Origin: Taenia hydatigena
Taxonomy: Eukaryota; Platyhelminthes; Cestoda; Cyclophyllidea; Taeniidae
Direction of reading: 5' to 3'
DNA length: 64,000 nucleotides
NCBI GenBank assembly: GCA_036345935.2
Contig: JADWOT020001561.1
Location: forward strand, 248,001 to 312,000
Shown here: positions 51,325 to 62,600 of the stretch, piece by piece
Layout of the letters: each line of letters opens with the position of its first letter
Position numbering within the stretch: position 1 is the stretch's first letter
The notes under the pieces: model-generated
The model's database searches: none
Told to the model about the DNA's origin: nothing
Seen by the model: the letters and a program-made list of their open reading frames with translations, nothing else
Position numbers and translations under genes: made by a program

Positions 51325-53223
51325 TTAGTTGAGAAGGTGGTCCATTTCACCATGCAACACAGCCAAAGCTGCTGAAGCCTCACTGTCCCAAGGTTTTATG
51401 CCCTGACATAGCAGCTCCTCCACCTCATCATCCGTGAAACCGCAATTCAAGTCCAGCTTCGTTGGTGAGGTGATTTGACGAACAGATTGCGGAATCGACC
51501 GTGGCCCAGAGCGGTCGAAGTGACGATGACCTAAGTTAAGAGGTTTACTTCGGTTCGTTAATGATAATCCACCACGAAAGCTTCTTCCGGTGGCTCGAAC
51601 GAATCTACTAAAATTTCCCCTTCCACCAACATCAGTGTCCCCACGGGGGCAAGGAAGTACAGTCGCGCTGTTAGTATTGTTTGAATTAGCCTGCCTATTG
51701 GTAGAAATTGACGGGTTTTCTGATTCATTGTTGTCTTGCGTTTGCTGATTTTTTGTGTGATGAGATGGACGTACAGTGGGATGATCGCCTGATGCACCCG
51801 CAACTTGGAACTCCGATTCAGTCACCATCTCTTCATTATTCCCTGACTCTTCAACTACGCCAACATCTGGCTTCTCGGCTTCCTCTTGTACGATTTCCTC
51901 CACAACCGCATCGTCCACAGGTTGCCCATTTTCGTCAACGTTCCGAAAGGTTAATCGAGGAGGTGCAGGAATAGGATGGTCTCCACTCGATTCGAGGAAC
52001 GATTGCTGCTGATGCTGTTGCTGAACTGTGCTACGAAAAGTGCGAGAACCAAAACGCCCACCGACGCCTGACGGAGACGGTGGGAGAAATGAAAAGCAAT
52101 TGGAACCACTAGTAAGAGCTGCTCTGGCAATCGCTGCGGCCCCTCCTGCACGACGCAGCATCTGCCGATGGAGATTCTCTATTTTACGCATCATTTCTCG
52201 CTGGTGTAGTCTCCAGGGGCTGCTAATTGGCGCTAGCCACTGAACCATTGCTGCAGCCGCTACAGCAGCTGCCTCCATCTCCTCCTCCATCGTATGTTGA
52301 TCAGCCAAGAGGTTTCGCAGATCTGTGCGCAACTTCATTAAGCTAAAAAGGCCAAGGTCATGGCCTGTAAAATGGTATGAACTTCTGATTAGCGATACGT
52401 ACACAGAGGAAATGTAGCCATTAGTGTTTTTGGCTTACCAGCCATTAGACCCGCAACACTGTCGATCCAGTCGAGGTGAACCTTCTTCTCCCAACGCTGA
52501 ACTTTGGCTCCCTTCGCCTTGTCAGCCATGTGTTGGAAGAGGGACCAGGGCTTCTCAAAGATGAGGATGCATGACTTGCACCAATACATCTGCCCTGGCT
52601 CGAGAGCAGCCTTCAGTTTGACGCATTTTACATGATCGCCTTCCTTATCTAGGAAGCACTCAAGATAGTGGTCCTTTAGTAGGTTACAGTAGCTTTCATT
52701 GCCTCTTCTCTCCAGTATTTGTTTGCAAGTACCTGTGAGAAAATAGGTGCTTGTTACAAAGAGTAATTATTACCAGCTTTAGCCCATCAATTGACCCTGT
52801 TTAACCTACCACACATTATTTGCGAATCTAAAGCAAGTTGCTCTTGTTGAAAATTGGAATCAGAAGTAAATTCAGAAAGTTCCATCAATTTCGGCATTGA
52901 ATCTAAAAAATGAGGAACTCGAAACTGATGAAAAGATAATTTTCAACAACCTTTATACTTTGAGGCAAAAAGAGCAAACCTTTATCATCTAAATGGAGGT
53001 CCACCGCCGCTTCCTCAGTGGAAGTAAGGTTGTTATTGGTAATCTTCTCTTCAATGTTTACAACAGCTTCGGAAGCTGTATCTCCATTACTCTTGGAGCT
53101 GTCAGTCGCCTTTGGGGGCTCGGTGATGACTAGCCGAGAAGATATAGCCATGTTGTTATTATTCCGACCTGATACATTTCCTGATTCTTGGTTGTCCTTA
53201 AGAACCTGCTTGGAAATAGTCAT
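51325..53223 (-). CDS. Uncharacterised Cys/His-rich protein (4 exons)
   Basis: Exons on the - strand are 53223-52980, 52902-52810, 52732-52439 and 52364-51325. Every junction is phase 1 and the total is 556 aa. I do not recognise the family. Residues 112-180 hold a likely metal-binding module: C112-x2-C115, C128, H134, C138, C149, C164-x2-C167 and H180, with the second half reading YWCKSCILIFEKPWSLFQH. An Ala/Glu/Met-rich helical stretch at about 225-300 is probably coiled coil. The middle is Asn/Ser/Gln/Glu-rich and disordered. The end has a compact conserved-looking segment (FTDDEVEELLCQGIKPWD, then ALAVLHG) that faintly resembles a UBA-type helical fold. The first 80 residues are polar. 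A nuclear or ubiquitin-linked role would be speculation. Confidence 0.75.
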
Positions 53224-54499
53224 TTATCAAAGTGCAAATGCTATAGCCCATGCAATCAAGATTAACGAAAATTCTTTGCCATTAATACAGTGTGACGAAA
53301 AACTTCAAAATGAACATATCCATCTTTAATTTACCAAGTATAAAGTATAAAAAGCTCAGCACTAAGTAAATACTCATTAAAAGCTCAAAGATGCATTTGA
53401 TTTTGAAGGCTCCTAATTTGAAGATTTGCTAGCTTATATTAAAACGCATAGCATAAAGCCCCCACCCATATAAAAAATATTATCAAAGGTCGTTAAAAAT
53501 ATTAAACTGTCTTTAGAAAATTTTCAACAATTAAAGTATTGTCACCAAGAGGTTAATTCAAACTTATGAAACAAATCTCTATTCCATCTCAAAAAATGCT
53601 TAAAATATCTCGTTTTGCTGCTTCTATTAATTTGAGAATGCGGTCATGGCTGACTGATAAGAAAGCTTGTGTGATTAAGGTACTGAATAAAAAACGCTTC
53701 CAAAGGAACAAATTTATCCCAAAATACTGTTACTCGACAAAATCAACAAAAGATTAAGCATAAGCTTGTAAAATTAAAGCATACTTCATTAGAAATGGGA
53801 ACTTTGCAGGAGGGTGGCTCAACTAATTTTAAAGATGCACAGTCATGTGAGAAATGGCAATTTTCCCCAAATCGGCATCCTGCGGATGATTTGTCCCTAC
53901 AAAATCATTTCTATTGATGTCTTACCAGAAAAATTTGCAAGGTGGTCTTTTGTCCGGAATATGTAAAAAGTTGCAATTATCCCCATACCAACAACCACCA
54001 ACCGCATTAAAATAACGGCAAATTTTCTTATCAGGATCACCCATAGAAAAAGCTGCAAAGTAAAGCAGCAAAAGTAATGTTGCCGCACTCCGAAATTTAA
54101 AATTGCCTCAAGGAAACCACGACAACATGTATCGATTATTCGCAGAAGCTGCTGATGACTCTTCCGTTATTTTCGAGATATTTAAACAAGCATGTACAGC
54201 AATTATATAAATAACAGCCATATGCGGTGATTAGCAAAAGATTTAATGGTTGATCCAGCTTTAACTTTTTATGCAAAGTGGTAGAAATTGATTTTAAATC
54301 CTTTGCTAACAGAAATTGGTTTTACACAAACTTTGTTACAAAATGCATAAATCACCTATGGAAAAAAAGCCTAGTTTTAACGCTCATAGAATGCATACTG
54401 TAATTTTATCAAGGTGACTCATGAAAGGCAGAAATCGAACTTCCTTCAGCGACAATCATTATAATATCTACAAATGTAATTCCAAAAATAAAAAAAGGC
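53224..54499. other. Upstream flank of the uncharacterised gene, no other gene
   Basis: This very AT-rich stretch (especially 53330-53560) has only short ORFs and presumably includes the promoter of the minus-strand gene. Confidence 0.4.
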
Positions 54500-54672
54500 T
54501 TCTGCCGCGTATTGAGACTTCCTTGTGGGCAAGAGAAAGCCTAATACTAAAACTGAATAGTATTCAATGAAGAGAGAGAATGGTGCCGCTTGCATGGCTC
54601 GAAGATCAGCCCACGGGGCTAGGGCAATGTGGCCACAGAAGTCCGAGACCATAACAAACAAAGTACTACACT
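54500..54672 (-). mobile_element. Degenerate LTR (copy 13), likely 3' LTR of the gypsy element
   Basis: It contains CTTCCTTGTGGGCAAGAGAA, GCATGGCTCGAAGATCAGCC, CACGGGGCTAGGGCAATGTG and, at its end, AACAAACAAAGTACTACA. It has the same orientation as, and lies just downstream of, the gypsy integrase remnant, so it is probably that element's 3' LTR. It is strongly diverged. Confidence 0.6.
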
Positions 54673-54732
54673 TTCCGTGCAATTTCATCAATAGTAAGGT
54701 GATTGCCACCAAATATAAATGTCTATGTAGAC

Positions 54733-54783
54733 AGTTTTACGACTAGATTAAAGTTGTCGATTCGCCTCTCGCTTACAAAGCAC
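54733..54783 (+). repeat. Dispersed repeat, copy 2 of 3 (weak)
   Basis: TTTTACGACTAGATTAAAGTTGT followed by CTTACAAAGCACAG matches the core of the repeat at 1233-1292. It lies between the degenerate 3' LTR and the integrase remnant. Confidence 0.4.
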
Positions 54784-54900
54784 AGCCCCCTCATATTTTG
54801 AGTGCCGTTCTCAGTGCTACTCTAGTTGACTTGGTTTATTTATGCCGTGAGGTGGTTTTCTTTCTACCATAATTGCCTAGGCTTCATTTTCGTAACCAAC

Positions 54901-55161
54901 CTACGGCGCACCTTTGTAAGGTCGAATTGTATTGTGATGGACGGTTACTGGCTGGGTACGGAGTTGTGCACGCCGGACGAGGTAGTTCGTGGAGGAGAGA
55001 ACTCTCACCACACGGAAGGGATCTCTACTCCAAGGGTGGTAGAATTTGCGATGCGTTTCGGGTGGAGGACTCGACTTGTATGTTTGGACGGGGTCTCCTT
55101 CGTGGTAGACGTTGGGACGACTGTGCTTGTGGTAATGCTCCTTTTGTCTACTACAAAACAT
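54901..55161 (-). pseudogene. Gypsy integrase carboxyl-terminal remnant
   Basis: The frame contains EGDPVQTYKSSPPPETHR and HPWSRDPFRVVRVLSSTNY, the typical integrase tail that precedes the polyprotein end. It is separated from the integrase core by the inserted LTR. Confidence 0.7.
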
Positions 55162-55222
55162 TTTTAAGTGTTGCCGGACAAAATTGAACGTTTTTCTTAT
55201 CCCTTCTTTGAGAAGGAGTACG

Positions 55223-55407
55223 TGTAATACTTTGGTTGTTAGAACTGCCGTTTTCTGTCAAGGTCACAGAGGTGGCCATATTGCCCTAGCTGCGTGGGCT
55301 GGCCTCTGGGCCATGCCAGCAGCCATTTTCCCTCTGTCCGGTGAATGTATATATTCTATCCTGCCACTTTGCCTTCTTTTGCCTTAAGGGAGCCTCGGGA
55401 CGCTACA
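55223..55407 (+). mobile_element. LTR (copy 14, solo) nested in gypsy integrase
   Basis: It runs from TGTAATACTTTGG to GGGACGCTACA and is intact except for one change in the TATA palindrome. TACG precedes it (55219-55222) and TACG follows it (55408-55411), a 4-bp target-site duplication. It is opposite in orientation to the host gypsy element and nearly identical to copy 7 at 29326. Confidence 0.85.
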
Positions 55408-55429
55408 TACGTACTCCGGGCAATTGGCG

Positions 55430-55982
55430 GTTGCCGCTTCCTTGCTCAGTAGGAGGTTGTGGGAGGGCACTCTCATTTCGCGGCCTGTGAGTATGTTGAA
55501 TGGAGAAACACAAACTGACGCGTGGACTGTAGTTTTATACGTCCCAGACTTAAGTCGCACCCTTCAGGTCTTGCCTCTTTGGCGAAAGACTTGAGCAGTG
55601 CTATCAGGGTGTGTATCGTTCTTTCTACCCATGCGTTGCCTTGAGGATGCCGAGGCGTGGCGCGCGTCTTTACAACTGCGAGGATGCTGCGTAGTTCAGT
55701 GAAGAGTCGGCTTTCGAAATGAGGAACTTAATCACTATGGGCGGATTCAGTCACTCCGCGTTGACAGATCCAAAGATCGAAGAAGATGGATGTGATCGCA
55801 TCGGCGTCTTGCTGCTTCATGGTTCTAGCTTCTGATACTTTCGTGAAGTAGTCAACCATAACCAGAATATATCGGTTTCCCCTCTCGATAGGTAAGTGGC
55901 AGAGGACCCATGATGACGATAACCACTCTTTTGCCTGGGATCTCCGTAGGCATAGGTTACAGGGGTGCCATTGCTGTGGCAT
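55430..55982 (-). pseudogene. Gypsy integrase core remnant
   Basis: The frame reads LPIERGNRYILVMVDYFTK (first catalytic Asp), then HSD with a stop just after it where the family continues into DQG. Further on comes VVKTRATPRHPQGNAWVER (catalytic Glu). At least two stops break it. Confidence 0.8.
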
Positions 55983-56490
55983 GAGGCTTCTTGAGGCTGC
56001 TATAAGTGGTGCAGGTTTGGCAAATGTCTAGCACGTCTGGAGTGAGAGAGGGTCACAAGCATCGTTTGCTCGAGGCCTCACTATCACTTTCTTGCCTGTA
56101 CGACCCAACTGCTCATGCAACTCTTAAAGAACCGTTTGTATCAAAGAACCTGGAACGACTAGGCACTTGGCAGACGTGGCGTCTTCTTGGTACCATAAAA
56201 CCTCATCCTCTGGGAAGAGTCTCAACCACTGTTGCCATAATCGTCTGGTTGCCTTGCTGGACGATTTCACCTCTTCCGCAGGGGGCTTATACGAGGATGC
56301 CAGAGCTGTGTTGGGATCCGTACTCTGCGTTTCTCCACTGATGTCTAGTAGACTCGCTCAAAAATAGCGTAGCCACCACACCGCTATCCCCTTCTGCTGA
56401 GAGAGGTCCGCAGGACACTGCATCCTCGTCGCTATGCGTGTTTTCTTTTCTCTACTGCACTGCCAATTCATATTTTTGCAGATCCTCGTA

Positions 56491-56850
56491 CTAGCGTGCA
56501 ACCGAACTGTCAATCCCGTTCATTGTTTTCAACCAGGTCAGCGCTTGATGGTCTGTTCTCACCATGATCTGTCTCGCTATCAGGTAGTGCTCGAAGTGAA
56601 AAGTTGCACTCTTCTGTCTCATTTGTTTGTTGAGTCCGGCACTGGCGTAGGCGATGACGTGTTGTCCACCTTCTTTGTCCCTTTGTGAAAGTGCACCGTC
56701 CACGGCCACGTGACTGTCGTCCGTGTGTAGTACAAAGAGTGGTGCCTTGTCCTCGATGTTTGGTAAGGCCAGAGTGGGAGCGTAGCAGAGCGTTCGCTTT
56801 GGTTCTTTGAAGGCTTCATCATGTACGTTGTCCCACTTGAAATTCTGGCG
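56491..56850 (-). pseudogene. Gypsy RNase H remnant
   Basis: AVDGALSQRDKEGGQHVIAYAS and RQIMVRTDHQALTWL match the RNase H domain of gypsy polymerases. The preceding linker is in a different frame, so there is a frameshift at about 56700. Confidence 0.75.
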
Positions 56851-57560
56851 AACTTGGCAAAGCCTTTAGCAAAAAGTCTATGGTAGTTAGACAAACCGAG
56901 GAGGAAACTGAGCAGTTCCATCTGGTTGGTTGGTGTTAACCAAGTTCTCACTTGGTTTATACGATCTTCGTTGACTGCCATCCCATCTGACGAGACTGTG
57001 TGCCCCAAGAAGGTGACTGAACGACGGAGGAGTCAAGGTCAATCGTGCATCCTGCAGACGGTCCAACACTAGTTTAAGATTGGCGTTATGTTCACGAATG
57101 CCTCTACCAAAAACAGGGATGTCATCGAGGCAGATTATACAGTGTATTGATAAGAGTCCAATTAGTGATGTCTGCATCAGGCGCTGAAAAGTAGTTGCGG
57201 CGTTATAGTGTTCGAAAGGCATTAACTGGAATTCATAAAGTCTGTTGGGCGCTATGGAAGCCGTCTTCCCTCTATCTGATTGCGCTGCTTCTATTGCCAG
57301 TACCCAGAATTGAAGTCCATTGTGGAAAAGCACTTTGATCCATGCGGAGAGTCCAATGAGCCGTTAATATGAAGTAAGGAGAACTCGCCCTTCTTAGTTA
57401 CAGCATTTACCTTTCTGTAATCCATACACAGCCTTTGACTACCATCGCTTTACCTTACTAGTGCGATTGGCGAGGCTCATGGTGACTTGGATGGCTTTAT
57501 AACCTCATCTTGGAGCATCTCTCCTACCAGAAGAGGTGATGGTATGCGTCCGGATGGTTG
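56619..57560 (-). pseudogene. Gypsy reverse transcriptase remnant
   Basis: The upstream half (about 57360-57530) shows VIKPSKSP, RLCMDYRKVNAVTKKGEF and internal stops. The next part (57333-57010) has NRLYEFQLMPFEHYNAATTF and ICLDDIPVFG, where the catalytic YxDD box has become CLDD. A frameshift at about 57010 separates it from the thumb region (SSDGMAVNEDRINQVRTW). Confidence 0.85.
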
Positions 57561-57801
57561 CCAATGAGCCTGGCTTCGCCAATGTTTATGATGTGTTTGG
57601 TGATGCGTGTTCTTCCTGTCCTTGCTCCTTGCCATGAGAACGTGTTCGAATGCTTACTCAGCAATGAGCGCAGCTCCTTTCTCTCAATGTCGGTGATCTG
57701 CTACGGCAATGGTGCCCCTCAGTCTCGAAAAGAGCACTGCAGATCTCGTCAGCGCCCTCCTGTTTCGGTGAAGGTAGTTTGACTGAGATTGAATCCCTGT
57801 A

Positions 57802-58059
57802 CTACTGGGTCAAAATGGTGCCTTCTGCGAAATTTAGAACCGCTTTGGTGTTACGAAGGAAGTCACCACCAAGTGTCACATCCCCAACTACTTCTGAGCA
57901 TGTAATGAACTGTACCGTCCAGATTTCTTTCTCCATTAAGGCTTTTAATGACGTCTCCCCTTTTGCCTCTATCTTCCTCTCTTCTGCTGGAAGTAGTTTT
58001 GTAGAGCCAGGGCCAGTGCAAAATGTGCTATGCAGAATTGAGAAAGCTTGAGGCTTCAC
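57802..58059 (-). pseudogene. Gypsy protease region remnant
   Basis: VGDVTLGGDFLRNTKAVLNF matches the region just after the aspartic protease core in gypsy polyproteins. The catalytic DTG end is not recognisable. Confidence 0.55.
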
Positions 58060-58842
58060 TAGTAATTTGAGTCGCTTTAGTTAAGAATGACTGCAGGGAT
58101 ATCCCTCTAGCTTGCCGGAGCTTCGTATAAATGGAAGGGTTATGCAGGCTAAGGAGGAGTCTGGCTCACCTGTTCTTGGGACACGGCGCGACGTAGTCTA
58201 ACGTAAACGTGCAGGGTTCAACCGGTGGTTGGACGTCTGAGACGTCGGTGTCAGGAGGAACTCCTGACACTTCCTGGTCGCGGCCTCGACCGACTGACTG
58301 AGATCGTTGGTCTTTTCAGCGTGGAACTTCGCAGCGATGATTGGTGCTTGGAATCCCGCTCTGAAATGAACGGCCACCCAGTTTGATAGCCTGCCTCTGA
58401 TAGCCCATTCTGCTAGGAGTTGCGGATTTATAGCGTACTCCTCGTCATCTTCGCCTGGCTTTTACTCGTGGTGAAAAAATTCTCTAGCCATCAACTGCTC
58501 TCGCAGGTCATTGACAAGTTGGGCCAGCGGCTCGTAGCAATGGTCTATGCTGGAGTCAGAGGAGGCTCCTCCATCCATCGCTGCCAAGAATAGTTCTTGT
58601 AGAAGGGCGTGGAGGATCAGTGGGATTTCCTGCTGCTATGGATATAAGTAAATATTGAATCTCAAGGTTTTTATCCAGTCTTCAAAGTGTATGCCTTCTT
58701 TGAATTAGGGAAGGTACGCCAACGCTACCACCAGTGTAGATGTTTCTTCCATCCTTACTATGAATAGGCCGGTTGCTTCTAGACATCTTTATTATAAGCG
58801 GATGAAAGATATGAAATAACTGGGTCGGAGTATCTAAGACGA

Positions 58843-58940
58843 GAGTGGCTAGGGCTTTGGAAAGCGACCCCGTTGTTTTACAGCCAGATTAAAATTGTAC
58901 GTTCTCCTCTGACCTACAAATACATTTAAAGAGCATAATT
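58843..58940 (+). repeat. Dispersed repeat, copy 3 of 3
   Basis: TTTTACAGCCAGATTAAAATTGT followed by CTGACCTACAAATACATTTAAAG matches 1233-1292. The similarity continues upstream to about 58830 (GGAGTATCTAAGACGAG, compared with the corresponding block near 1186). It sits at the gag end of the gypsy element. Confidence 0.5.
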
Positions 58941-59119
58941 ACTACAGTCTATAATTTCATGCTACCACATAGAGTATCGGTGGCCTCATTCGCCTCCCCT
59001 GCAATTACCCCCAGTACGAGAGTTACGCTTTGCAATATATTTAGCGCAGCAGTTGTAACGAATCGAATGTCAAACTAGAAGCTATAAATTAACATTGTTA
59101 AGCACGCTATCGGTGTAAT

Positions 59120-59280
59120 ACGGCTACGTTTACAATTACTGAGGTGGACGTATTACATCAGCCGGATTTACTGGCCCACGGGTTATGCCAGCAGACCCTC
59201 TCAATCAAATTGCTGATTGTATATATTCAGCACTATAATTGTGCCTTTTTTTGCCTTCAAGAAAGTCTCAGGTCACCACA
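59120..59280 (+). mobile_element. Degenerate LTR (copy 15)
   Basis: CTGGCCCACGGGTTATGCC, AGCAGACCCTCTCAAT, TATATATTCAGCAC and TTTTGCCTTCAAGAAAGTC keep the family order. It has the opposite orientation to the gypsy element next to it, so it is not that element's 5' LTR. Confidence 0.55.
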
Positions 59281-59683
59281 GCCGGGTTGTAATCCTGTTT
59301 TTCACAAATGGGACACGTGAATGAAAAAAACGTTAAGCTTAGGTATCCAGCAGCAGAACAGAATTCACACAAAAGCCAAATTAAAAAAATAAGTACCCGG
59401 CACTCGCGATTGCAACTAATGTAATGAGTTGAGCTTAGATTATTGGCTGTGGTGGAAAAAATGGTATTTTTCTCAATGTAATTCTAGATGCAAAACGTCT
59501 TAGCCAATAATTATTCTAAGAGTACTAATTTAGCAAGATTTCTTAATGCAATGAAACATACTAAAAATCAGTTCAAAAAAGTTGGGGCTTTTTCGCATAC
59601 CATATTTTTAATTTACAGATGGGTGCAATCGCCAAACGGTTGGTTCTAGGGCCCACGCGCAGATTTGGTTTTTCGTCGCAAGA
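59281..59683. other. Upstream flank of SF3A3
   Basis: No gene is seen. The interval presumably holds the SF3A3 promoter. A short GC-richer block (GGGCCCACGCGCAG) lies 25-35 bases before the start codon. Confidence 0.4.
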
Positions 59684-62600
59684 ATGAATACTGTGTTGGA
59701 AAATCAGCGTAGTATCCACGAGGAACGCGAACGTCTGATAGATGCAATGTCTAAGGAGATGTGTTTTAAACCCAAAACGGTTGGATTCTATGTTATGGCT
59801 TACGCTCATTTGTAGCACAAAGAGGGTGTTAATTCTGAATTCCGCCTTCGAACCATGTTTGACGTAATGAGTCTTATTTCACTTATTAACAGGGAATTTA
59901 GCGGTATATGGAGATCACGAAAGCACTTAAGGAACTTTACGAGGACAAAGATGGGTAATGTTGGTTCTTATGCTTTTCTAACGTACCTTTTATGGAATAA
60001 ATGTATCCTGCGCTTGGTTTTAGCCTTAGAAAGCAGGATATTCAGTCCCTCTCTGGCCCGAATGAGTTTAACGAATTTTATTTGCGTCTCAAAGCGTTGA
60101 AGGACTTTCATCGCTCACATCCGGATGAAGTTAGCGCAAGACATTCTTCCCCTAGTTTACTTTAATACTTTATAGTTGAGCATTCCTATGTCAGTTGAAT
60201 TCGAGCGCTTTAAGGAGATGCGTGAGAACCCAGAGGAGTCGGCTGCAACGATGATCGAATTCACAGACGAAGAGGGTTATGGACGCTTCCTTGACCTCCA
60301 CGAACTATATGAAATTTTCATCAATATAAAAGGCATTCCCGTAAGCTTTTACTTTTTGCCTCCTTGATTTACATCCATGTGTCTATGTGTCATTGCTTTT
60401 ATAGGCCATCGTAATGCAGTTATATCTATTATTTCTAATTTATTGCCGGGTTATTTTTATCATTACCATTTGTTGAAACTTCGAGACCTGAGTCTATATT
60501 TGTTTCTTCCACTCAATCCATGCCTACTCTTTATTTCCTTGTTAGCCTCTTTTTGCATTCGGGTCGTTGTTCCCCCGGGTTTACCTTACGAGTGGGTTTC
60601 CATGCCTCTAGAATTAGAATTGAAGAAATCTGAAATGCTATACCGTTATGGTTTAGGTCTTCGGATATTTTTTTTTAGCCTCTGGTTTCGCAGCCATGGT
60701 ACTCATTGTTTTGTGCATGAAAATGGTATTTGGCGACTGATCGCCCACCTAATATCATCACTGTGGTTTCTGAAATCGCTTTGTTTCTACCTTTGAACGC
60801 TTCATTCTCCGCCTCGCTAGCCTCATCGCTCGAATTTTTTCGCTGTATATGACACGAATCATTCGCTTGTTAATTTATCTCTTGCTCCAAGCCACCATTT
60901 GTTAGGTCTATGAAGTGAATAGCTATGGTTTAATATCAGAGCTCCCCAGAAGTCTCGTTTAGTTAAATCTTGTTTTTTACGTGGCCTTGACTACAATAAG
61001 ATGCTGTATTCTGGTATGTACTGGTGTTATCTGTGGGAGCTTCGATGCTGTTGCGCTCTCAACCAATGCAATTAAAAGTGAGACTGCAAAAGAGGTTACC
61101 TTTAATGTTAGTGACGTGTGGATGCCCACTGGACGATGTTTGCACCCGCGTCCATTACCTGTTCTACTCACATCCTGATGACCATCTTTCTTACGTGTTT
61201 GTAGCATTATTAGTGGTTAAGCAGACAAATTTTCTTGAATGTTCGGCGAGTTCAACGTAAAAGAATTCTTAAAACACTAATGCAGGGACGTTTTTATTAT
61301 AGACGTCCTTAGTAGTTTCTCTTCAAGAACGCTGTATCCCTTTTTGAACCTTCGTTACTTTTCGCTTATTCGGCATCATCAAAACATACTGACATTCAAG
61401 GTACTCATGACAAGCAGTGAGGAAATCTTACCAGCAAATTGATGGGGACTCTCCGTATTAAATGGTATTTTATTAAGGCTTTTAGAGCTTCGTTTGCGAG
61501 CATCTTTTCTTGGAAATACTTGAACACTGCCCTAAGTGCTTGCATTCAAGACGGAAAAGGCTAAGATATTTTACTAAAGTTTTCATCTGCGCTTGGAAAT
61601 TTTGTAGAAGGTGGACTATCTGACGTACCTTCAGACCTACGATAAGTTATATGAGATCCTCCGTGAACGCAAAACTGCCTCAGGTGCCTATCGTCACTAC
61701 CTAGAACGACTCATTTCTTATCTGGAGGGCTATTTGTCTCGTGCAAAGCCGATGCTGGACCTCGCTGAGGTTTCCGCCTCTGCTCTCGCTCGTTTCGAGC
61801 GTGAGTGGGCGGAGGACGTCTTCCCGGGTTGGGGTAGCAGCGGAAGCGGTAGTGGTGGAACCGCTGCATCCGCTCTCTCACGCGCTGGTGCACACCTCGA
61901 CCTTACGCCCTTCCGACAGGCTGAAGAGCTCGCTTCTCTCGGCCTAGATCGTCTCAAATCAGCTCTCCTCGCTCTCGGTCTTAAATGCGGTGGAACATTG
62001 GAGGAGCGTGCCCAGCGTCTCTGGGCTACTAAGGGACGCGCTCTCGAGGACCTCCCATCCGAATTCTTCCCTTCAGCCAAAGCCGCTACCCGTTCCAGGA
62101 ATCATCGTGGTGCTGCTAATGCTGTTGCATCTGAGTAAGTACATGGCTTCAGATGGGCTCAAAATGCCTAGCGTTTATATACAATGAAGCATAGGTTAAT
62201 AAGTTGTCGTGGTTAATTGCATCTGGTAAAAGATCCTTAAGATCTACAAACCATTAACATTCGAAAATCCGTGTAAGTGGTAGATCAATTTATGATTGTC
62301 GGGTGGACGCCTAGTTAACTGACGTCGGAGCATTTGACTGAAGGCAATTAGATAAATCTTACCGACACCTTGCTATTCCAAAAGCAAACACCTGAGTGTG
62401 CATCGTAGTCATTAACCAAATGCAGTAGTGAGGAAGTTTAAAGTATTTATTGGCACAACAATTGATTCCATCTGGGGCTTGAACCGGCGAGGCTAGCACA
62501 AATCTGTGTAATGGATTGGAGCAGCTGCGTTTTTGAGGGTCATTCACCAGCAACTGTTGTACTACACGCTTAGGGATTTGGAACGTGTGCGTGAGATAGC

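Larger units (their letters stand above)
54673..58800 (-). mobile_element. Decayed Ty3/gypsy retrotransposon (gag-pol remnants)
   Basis: Reading the - strand from right to left gives the gypsy order gag, protease, reverse transcriptase, RNase H, integrase. Gag-like pieces lie at about 58430-58720 (DWIKTL; AMDGG; KPGEDDEEYA). Each domain is interrupted by stops or frame changes, so the element cannot encode a polyprotein. A younger solo LTR is nested at 55223-55407. Domain details are in the entries that follow. I see no intact 5' LTR at the right end. Confidence 0.85.

Noticed and set aside
60377..60796. A 139-codon hydrophobic frame inside SF3A3 intron 5
   Set aside because: Its apparent membrane-like character comes from T-rich intron sequence. 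There is no splice logic and no known family.
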